64,000 nucleotides of DNA. Origin: an uncultured Fodinibius sp. (GTDB lineage: Bacteria > Bacteroidota > Rhodothermia > Balneolales > Balneolaceae). The DNA lies in NCBI GenBank assembly GCA_913057775.1, contig CAJXOG010000002.1, forward strand, positions 372,001-436,000, in the 5' to 3' direction. How positions within the stretch are numbered: position 1 is the stretch's first letter; each line of letters opens with the position of its first letter. A program made the translations under genes and the position numbers. Positions 58,888 through 64,000 of the stretch are shown here, piece by piece. The notes under the pieces are model-generated. The model did no database searches, had not been told where the DNA came from, and saw only the letters and a program-made list of their open reading frames with translations.

Positions 58888-60447
58888 TTAATTGTCGGTT
58901 TGTTCGCTGCGGGGATTCTCAACAACATTAATAGTGATGTCAGTCGATTTTGCCGCCCCATACTGATCGGTTGCAATTACACGGAATTCATTCTTTCCTA
59001 TTTGGCGCGGAGTAGGGGACCACGTAAATTCTCCCGTTTTTTCATTAATAGATGCACCTTCGGGCAAGTCTACGCCCAGATATCGAACCAGCTCTCTGTC
59101 GGTACCGTCAGGATCGGTTGCTTTAATGGGTAATGAGAATTCTTCATTGATGGGGATACTTATCGTTCGTATAGGAGCAAACCGCGGCGGTGAATTAAAT
59201 GATGTGACTTCAACTTCAATACTTGTGCTGTCCGTTTTACCACTGTTAGTTGATGCGATAATTTTAATGCGATGATTGCCAACATCGTCGGCCGTAGGTT
59301 GCCAATAAAAACTCTGTCCCCGTATTTCGGCATGTGTTATATTATTAGACTGATAAGAAATCTGTACTGCATTTGCAGGAATATCCTGCTCAAATCTGAT
59401 GGGAAACAACAGCGATTTTGTATGTGGAACTACCTGGTTGGAAATATCTTTTAAAGCAATTTCACCGGAGTATGTTTCGCTTAACTCTGTACTTACATCA
59501 TTGTCAGAACCACCGGGCACCGACGTTATTATTCGGCTAAGCTTATTATATTCTGAAATCCATAGATTACCGTCTGTTACTGTAAAGTAGTTCCCGGCGT
59601 CTTTGTCTTCTTTCCATAAGTTGGGGCTTCTATTTTGATATGAGGTCCATACTCTGTTAGAACTTCCTTGAATAATGAGCCAGTTTTTCCAAGACTCTAT
59701 TTTAACTACGGGTTCGTTAATACCGCCAAGTTGTGATGTATTGCCAGACCTGTCGAACTCGTATATATTACCATCATTGTCTGAGCCGTAAACGGTGTTA
59801 TCAATCGAAAATATCTTACTGATATTTTCGGATAGCTTCAGCTCTTTTGCCAGCGTTAGTTGTTCATCCTCATAATCAAAATCATAGAGTTTTTGGCTGG
59901 ATGAAAGTGCAAAAAGCTGATCGTTCGAGGTTTCGAGATCAATAATGTTTTCTCTACTCAAGCGGGAACGCTCTATATAATCCATGGTAGAATCAACTGC
60001 AGCAGGTGTACGAAGCGAAAGTTTTCCAAGTCCTTTATTACCGAGAGCCACATACAGATTGTTGTCGATCCGTTTAGCGTCTCGGGGATTAGCAGGCAAC
60101 AGCGTGGAGGAATAAACTCCCATTACCGAAGTAGGTTCCAGCACAGTTAGCCGGCGGCTGTCGCCCCAAAGGTAAGCGAATCGAATATCTGCCGTCATCG
60201 TATTTCCCCGTTGTTCCATGCCGGTGGATGAGTAGAGCCATTGCAGGGTATCCTGCTGAGTGCGAAATACAGCCATTCCTTCGCTGTCAGACAGAACATA
60301 AACATGGGCAGCTGAACTACCTACCGTTATGGTTGATGGAATTTCTAATACATAAGAGAAATCTTTTTGCAGGGTCGGTTGCCCCTGAACATTTATCGCA
60401 ATACAAAAGATTAATCCGACAAAAAAAGTGAATAGTTTGTTATTCAT
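58888..60447 (-). CDS. Secreted beta-propeller and Ig-like (cadherin-type) domain protein
   Basis: A 519-residue exported protein. Signal peptide 1-22 (LFTFFVGLIFCIAINVQGQ). Residues ~30-320 show repeated short beta-rich units (VYVLSDSEGMAVFRTQQD; NLYVALGNKGLGKLSL; QLFALSSSQKLYDF; TVYGSDNDGNIYEFD), a propeller-like pattern. Two Ig/cadherin-like domains follow; the last contains FAPIRTISIPINEEFSLPIK and GEFTWSPTPRQIGKNEFRV. It has no clear membrane anchor or sorting domain. It lies four bases from the epimerase gene, a likely operon; function unknown. Confidence 0.82.
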   Translation of the reverse strand: MNNKLFTFFVGLIFCIAINVQGQPTLQKDFSYVLEIPSTITVGSSAAHVYVLSDSEGMAVFRTQQDTLQWLYSSTGMEQRGNTMTADIRFAYLWGDSRRLTVLEPTSVMGVYSSTLLPANPRDAKRIDNNLYVALGNKGLGKLSLRTPAAVDSTMDYIERSRLSRENIIDLETSNDQLFALSSSQKLYDFDYEDEQLTLAKELKLSENISKIFSIDNTVYGSDNDGNIYEFDRSGNTSQLGGINEPVVKIESWKNWLIIQGSSNRVWTSYQNRSPNLWKEDKDAGNYFTVTDGNLWISEYNKLSRIITSVPGGSDNDVSTELSETYSGEIALKDISNQVVPHTKSLLFPIRFEQDIPANAVQISYQSNNITHAEIRGQSFYWQPTADDVGNHRIKIIASTNSGKTDSTSIEVEVTSFNSPPRFAPIRTISIPINEEFSLPIKATDPDGTDRELVRYLGVDLPEGASINEKTGEFTWSPTPRQIGKNEFRVIATDQYGAAKSTDITINVVENPRSEQTDN

Positions 60448-60451
60448 AAAT

Positions 60452-61426
60452 TTATAGCCAGTGATGTTTTTGATACCAGTGGATGGTACGCGAAATCCCT
60501 TCGCCCAGTGAGTATTGTGGGGTATAGCCGAGTTCGCGGTGTGCCTTTTCGTGAGAGCACGTCCATTCTAAAATTAATTCCTTTGCTTTTTCCTTGTTAA
60601 GAACGGGATACATCCCAAAAAATGATGCAGCTTTTTCAACCGTGGCCGCGATAGTTTTTACAAGCTTGGGCTTTACATAAATGGGTAACGTTTTTTTACC
60701 TAAAACTTTAGAAGTAGTTCCACGAATTTGATTCCAGGTGTGAATTTCCGGCCCGGATATGAAATACGTATGAACTCCTTTGGCGGTCTGATCCACGGCT
60801 TTTAAAATCCCATTAATTACATCGCCCACATAAATCATTGAAATTTTGGGATGTTCACCATCGCCAATAATGGGACATATCCGTTTATTGACCATCTTAA
60901 AGAAGCTGTAAATCTGATCTTCGCGCGGACCATAAACAGCGGGTGGACGCAAGATAGTAATAGAGGTATTTTCATTTGATACCTCGTGAATAACTTCCTC
61001 CATCTCTTTTTTAGATTTCCCATAATTACTTATAGGATTCATCGGCTTGTCTTCGGTAACAGGTCCGTTTTCGCTGGGGCCAGCCGCAGCCAAAGATGAA
61101 AGGACGATTATTTTGGGTACGCCTTCTTTTTGGGCGATACGGAGGAGATTTTCAGTGGCATCCACATTGGCATGTTTAAGCTCTTCGTACGAAGGTGCTT
61201 TTACACGTCCGGCAATATGAAAAATCACATCTACATCCTTGATTGCTTTTTTAAGCACAGGCAGATCATCCAAATCACCGTGAACACGAGTAAAATCCTT
61301 GTCCTTAAGCCATTTTTCATTGTTGCGAATGAGGCATCGTACCTCAGCATAGTCGTCAGAATCAATTAACGTATCGGCCAGGTGACTTCCAATAAAACCT
61401 GTGCCGCCGGTTACGAAGGCTTTCAT
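60452..61426 (-). CDS. NAD-dependent epimerase/dehydratase (extended SDR)
   Basis: A 324-residue short-chain dehydrogenase. The NAD site is FVTGGTGFIGSHLAD; the catalytic Ser/Tyr/Lys are in VLSSLAAAG and NYGKSKKEMEE. Further motifs RPPAVYGPREDQIYSFF and MIYVGDVINGILKA fit nucleotide-sugar epimerases or 3-beta-HSD-like enzymes. The substrate is unknown. I use ATG 61426 rather than the TTG just before it. It is divergent from the glycosyltransferase genes, so a role in glycan or glycolipid synthesis is plausible. Confidence 0.88.
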   Translation of the reverse strand: MKAFVTGGTGFIGSHLADTLIDSDDYAEVRCLIRNNEKWLKDKDFTRVHGDLDDLPVLKKAIKDVDVIFHIAGRVKAPSYEELKHANVDATENLLRIAQKEGVPKIIVLSSLAAAGPSENGPVTEDKPMNPISNYGKSKKEMEEVIHEVSNENTSITILRPPAVYGPREDQIYSFFKMVNKRICPIIGDGEHPKISMIYVGDVINGILKAVDQTAKGVHTYFISGPEIHTWNQIRGTTSKVLGKKTLPIYVKPKLVKTIAATVEKAASFFGMYPVLNKEKAKELILEWTCSHEKAHRELGYTPQYSLGEGISRTIHWYQKHHWL

Positions 61427-61435
61427 CAAATTTTG

Positions 61436-61443
61436 TATATTTG
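61436..61443 (+). promoter_or_regulatory. Possible -7 box (TATATTTG) of the glycosyltransferase operon
   Basis: TATATTTG is a full match to TAnnTTTG and lies 88 bases upstream of the glycosyltransferase ATG at 61531. No convincing TTG at the 18-base spacing, so only half a promoter is visible. Confidence 0.4.
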
Positions 61444-61530
61444 GGGCCTAAATTAAACTGTGATCGTCAAAACATCTCAAGTTTAAAACAGTTATTAAGA
61501 TACAAATATCAAAGATGTATTGGAAAATTT

Positions 61531-62685
61531 ATGAAAGAACTTAGAGTTGCCATCTTTACCGGGAATTACAACCACATTCAGGATGGTGTTTCGTTGACTC
61601 TGAATAGGTTGGTTGGGTTTTTAGAAGAAAAAGGCATCCCAGTAATTATTTTTGGCCCCACCGTTGATGAGCCGGCCATTGATCATGAAGGAGAATTTGT
61701 GTCCGTGCCCTCGGTTCCGGTTCCGGGACGATCAGAATATCGTATTACGGTTGGATTTCCCGAAAAAGCTCAGCGGAGACTTCGAGAGTTTGAGCCTACG
61801 CTTATTCATTTAGCTACGCCCGATGTGTTGGGATTTCGTGCCATGCGGTGGGCTCAGGCCAATAATATCCAGCTTGTAGCCTCGTATCATACTCATTTTA
61901 CCAGTTATTTGAAGTATTATAATCTGGATATGTTGGAACTGCTGGGTTGGAAATATATTGGCTGGTTCTATAGTCAGTGCAAACATATCTACGTACCGTC
62001 GCCTTCGATGGCTGATGAGCTTAATGAGGAAGGCATTGATGAGGGTATCCGGATTTGGGCTCGCGGCGTAAATACTAATCAGTTTAACCCTGATTTCAGG
62101 GATATGGAATGGCGCCGGTCGGTTGGCTTTGACGATGACGATAAAGTTGTAACTTTTGTTTCTCGATTGGTTTGGGAAAAAAATCTCCAAACTTTTGTTG
62201 ATACCGTGAAGCGATTGCAGCAAGATCATTCCAATATTAGAGCAATGATTGTGGGTGACGGTCCGGCCAAGAAGGAGCTCGAACATATGTTGCCCGAAGC
62301 ACATTTTACCGGATTTATTACCGGTGATGAATTGAGTCGCGCCTATGCCAGCAGTGATGTGTTTCTGTTTCCGTCTGAAACTGAAACCTTTGGAAACGTA
62401 ACGCTCGAAGCGATGTCGAGTGGACTTCCGTGCGTTGTTGCTGATGCTACGGGAAGCCGGTCGCTGGTCGAATCAGGGGTAAACGGATTTTTGGCTGCTC
62501 CCCGTGATACACAGGGATTTGCGGAACGCGTGGCTGATATTGCAAACGATCAAGAGCTTTGGAATCAAATGAGTAAAGCAGCGCGTCAAAAAGCGCTGGC
62601 CTATTCTTGGGAAAATGTAAACAATAAGTTATTGGATAATTACCGGGAAGCTCTCAACGAACCTCAACCCACCCTCAAATTTTAG
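61531..62685 (+). CDS. GT4 family glycosyltransferase
   Basis: A ~384-residue GT-B glycosyltransferase (GT4). I start at ATG 61531 (KELRVAIFTGNYNHIQDGVS); a longer frame from 61441 only adds non-homologous sequence. The N-terminal domain has SYHTHFTSYLKYYNL, YVPSPSMADELNEEG and WARGVNTNQFNP, which resemble the SqdX/PimB-type lipid-linked GT4 enzymes; the C-terminal E-x7-E motif is in ETETFGNVTLEAMSSG. A glycolipid or glycan acceptor is plausible. The next glycosyltransferase follows 9 to 15 bases later. Confidence 0.9.
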   Translation: MKELRVAIFTGNYNHIQDGVSLTLNRLVGFLEEKGIPVIIFGPTVDEPAIDHEGEFVSVPSVPVPGRSEYRITVGFPEKAQRRLREFEPTLIHLATPDVLGFRAMRWAQANNIQLVASYHTHFTSYLKYYNLDMLELLGWKYIGWFYSQCKHIYVPSPSMADELNEEGIDEGIRIWARGVNTNQFNPDFRDMEWRRSVGFDDDDKVVTFVSRLVWEKNLQTFVDTVKRLQQDHSNIRAMIVGDGPAKKELEHMLPEAHFTGFITGDELSRAYASSDVFLFPSETETFGNVTLEAMSSGLPCVVADATGSRSLVESGVNGFLAAPRDTQGFAERVADIANDQELWNQMSKAARQKALAYSWENVNNKLLDNYREALNEPQPTLKF

Positions 62686-62700
62686 TTAAATTTTTTGACC

Positions 62701-63840
62701 GTGCGAATTTTATACGTTTCTCATACACATCCGCCGGAAGGGGAAATCCTTGAAAATGTTGGCGGTATGCAGCGTGTAAGTCAGCAGTTGATAAACGAAC
62801 TCAGGCGCAAAGATGAAGTGGAAGTTATTACAGATACAATTAACGTATCTGAAGATGGTAAAATAGCTTTACATACTTCTGCCTTTCTTTTTAGAAACTT
62901 GTTTGAACTACCCCATAAGGTTCGTGAATACAATGCCGATGTAGTGGTATTTTCTTCGATGGTAACGGCCAGTCTAGCCTACTTTATTCGGGATAAAGTT
63001 TCAGTACCTATGATTACGATTAATCATGGTCGTGATGTCACTCTGCCTGTTAAAATTTATCAATGGTTTGTGCCAAAGATTTTTAAAAATCTTGACGGTG
63101 TTATTTCTGTTTCTCGAGCAACGCGGGAAGAATGTATCAAGCGGGGAATGGATCCGGAAAAAGGAGTCGCATTGCCGAACGGGTTTGATTTTAAAAAGCT
63201 GAACAATTTTCCAGATAAAAAAGAATCCCGAAATCGATTGCAACAAAACTTTCGCATACCATTGGAAAATAAGTTTATGCTACTTACGGTTGGGCGAAAA
63301 GTTAAACGCAAAGGACATGAATGGTTTATACGCGAAGTAATGCCCAAGTTGGAGGATAATATCGTTTATGTAACGGTGGGAGATGGACCGGAGTTTGATA
63401 ATATTAATGAGGCAGTTGATCAATCAGAATACCAAGATCAAATTTTCTTGCTGGGACGACAACCTGATGAGGTATTGAATCAGGCTTATGCAGCAGCCGA
63501 CCTCTTTGTGATGCCAAACATTCCGGTAGAAGGCGATATGGAAGGATTTGGGATTGTGTTGCTCGAAGCAAACATGGCACGAACCCCTGCTGTAGCTGCT
63601 GATCTGGAAGGTATAAAGGATGTAATTGCCCAGGGTGAAAACGGATATCGGGTGCCAACTCGTGATGCTGACCAATTTGCTGAAACAGTAAATAGTATTC
63701 TTTCTAATAATTTGGAACAATTTTCGAAGCAAACGCGTAGTTATGTGCAAGAGCAATTTAGCTGGAAGCATGTAGCAGAACAGTATATTGACTTTTTTCA
63801 AACTATAATCAACAGATATACTCCAGGGAACCCCAATTAA
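62701..63840 (+). CDS. GT4 family glycosyltransferase
   Basis: A ~380-residue GT-B glycosyltransferase. It starts ILYVSHTHPPEGEILENVGG, contains VISVSRATREECIKRG and LPNGFDFKKLNN (the donor-site loop), and ends with the E-x7-E signature EGFGIVLLEANMAR. I use GTG at 62701; TTG at 62695 is an alternative. It follows the first GT4 gene closely, so the two probably work on the same product. Confidence 0.9.
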   Translation: MRILYVSHTHPPEGEILENVGGMQRVSQQLINELRRKDEVEVITDTINVSEDGKIALHTSAFLFRNLFELPHKVREYNADVVVFSSMVTASLAYFIRDKVSVPMITINHGRDVTLPVKIYQWFVPKIFKNLDGVISVSRATREECIKRGMDPEKGVALPNGFDFKKLNNFPDKKESRNRLQQNFRIPLENKFMLLTVGRKVKRKGHEWFIREVMPKLEDNIVYVTVGDGPEFDNINEAVDQSEYQDQIFLLGRQPDEVLNQAYAAADLFVMPNIPVEGDMEGFGIVLLEANMARTPAVAADLEGIKDVIAQGENGYRVPTRDADQFAETVNSILSNNLEQFSKQTRSYVQEQFSWKHVAEQYIDFFQTIINRYTPGNPN

Positions 63841-63920
63841 TATTATCTTATTGATAATTTGATTGATGGTTAATATGGAAGTATATTTGCAACGATAAGC
63901 ACTTTTTTAAAAGCCGAAAA

Positions 63921-64000
63921 ATGGAACGAATGGCTGATTCTAAATCAGATGTAAAATCAAACGATATTTTTGCCAAGGCTTACGATTTTACCAAAGCCGA
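63921..64000 (+). CDS. Start of a CDS cut by the window edge, perhaps a 2-amino-3-ketobutyrate CoA ligase/serine palmitoyltransferase-like PLP enzyme
   Basis: An ATG at 63921 opens a frame that stays open to the window end (26 residues; middle part NDIFAKAYDFTKA). The phrase resembles, from memory, the start of PLP-dependent alpha-oxoamine synthase-like proteins of Bacteroidota, but 26 residues cannot decide this. It lies 80 bases after the second glycosyltransferase gene. Confidence 0.45.
   Translation, partial: MERMADSKSDVKSNDIFAKAYDFTKA

Overview
The window looks like a chromosomal segment of a free-living member of the Bacteroidota/Balneolota branch (FCB group); Balneolaceae is my best guess. 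The grounds are inference from several agreeing signs: moderate-to-low GC; an AccD lacking the zinc-ribbon cysteines as in Bacteroidota; promoters of the form TTG-N18-TAnnTTTG; few Shine-Dalgarno sites; and DUF3109, TIGR02757/DUF2400, S9B dipeptidyl peptidase and short S21 genes. I see no rRNA, tRNA, CRISPR array, insertion sequence, prophage or integrase, and no gene-free stretch longer than 300 bases. Almost everything is dense, ordinary core genome.

Layout. 1-4.9 kb (minus): recA-recX-AI-2E permease-purN-purH, tightly packed, with purH running off the left edge. 5.1-7.1 kb (minus): kynA-kynU, a two-gene start of tryptophan catabolism. 7.2-11.4 kb: BadF-type sugar kinase and tatD, convergent pdxB, then a pyrimidine-nucleoside phosphorylase. 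11.5-17.5 kb (plus): pspA, two unrecognised coiled-coil proteins (one membrane-bound), a crotonase, a DUF21/CBS/CorC membrane protein and a two-module AAA+ ATPase, closed by a strong terminator. 17.8-24.6 kb: a complete TetR-controlled tripartite ABC exporter (TetR, TolC, HlyD lipoprotein, two ATPases, two permeases) behind a perfect 12-bp inverted repeat. 24.8-29.6 kb: pheA, an HD-domain protein, an HdeD-like membrane protein, a CNNM/CBS protein and xseA. 29.7-43.9 kb (plus): pyrC, a DUF3857 protein, tsaB, an M14 peptidase, accD, dipeptidyl peptidase IV, obgE, dprA, DUF3109 and rpoN.

44-46 kb (minus): an Lrp/AsnC regulator with an unrecognised periplasmic/membrane protein. 46.2-55 kb: serS, DUF432 plus MscS channel, DUF72, dusB, class I fructose-bisphosphate aldolase, a flippase-like membrane protein and radA. 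55.1-61.4 kb (minus): rpsU, two outer-membrane beta-barrel-like proteins, DUF2400, mutY, a propeller/Ig-like secreted protein and an NAD-dependent epimerase. 61.5-64 kb (plus): two GT4 glycosyltransferases and the first codons of a further gene.

Points of most interest: the PspA neighbourhood with its novel partner proteins; the Lrp-linked membrane protein of unknown function; the TetR operator; the DUF3857 protein that has lost its transglutaminase Cys and His; and a REP-like palindrome that creates a false N-terminus (MLKQVQHD) for the DUF2400 gene. I did not find a clearly new defence or mobile system.
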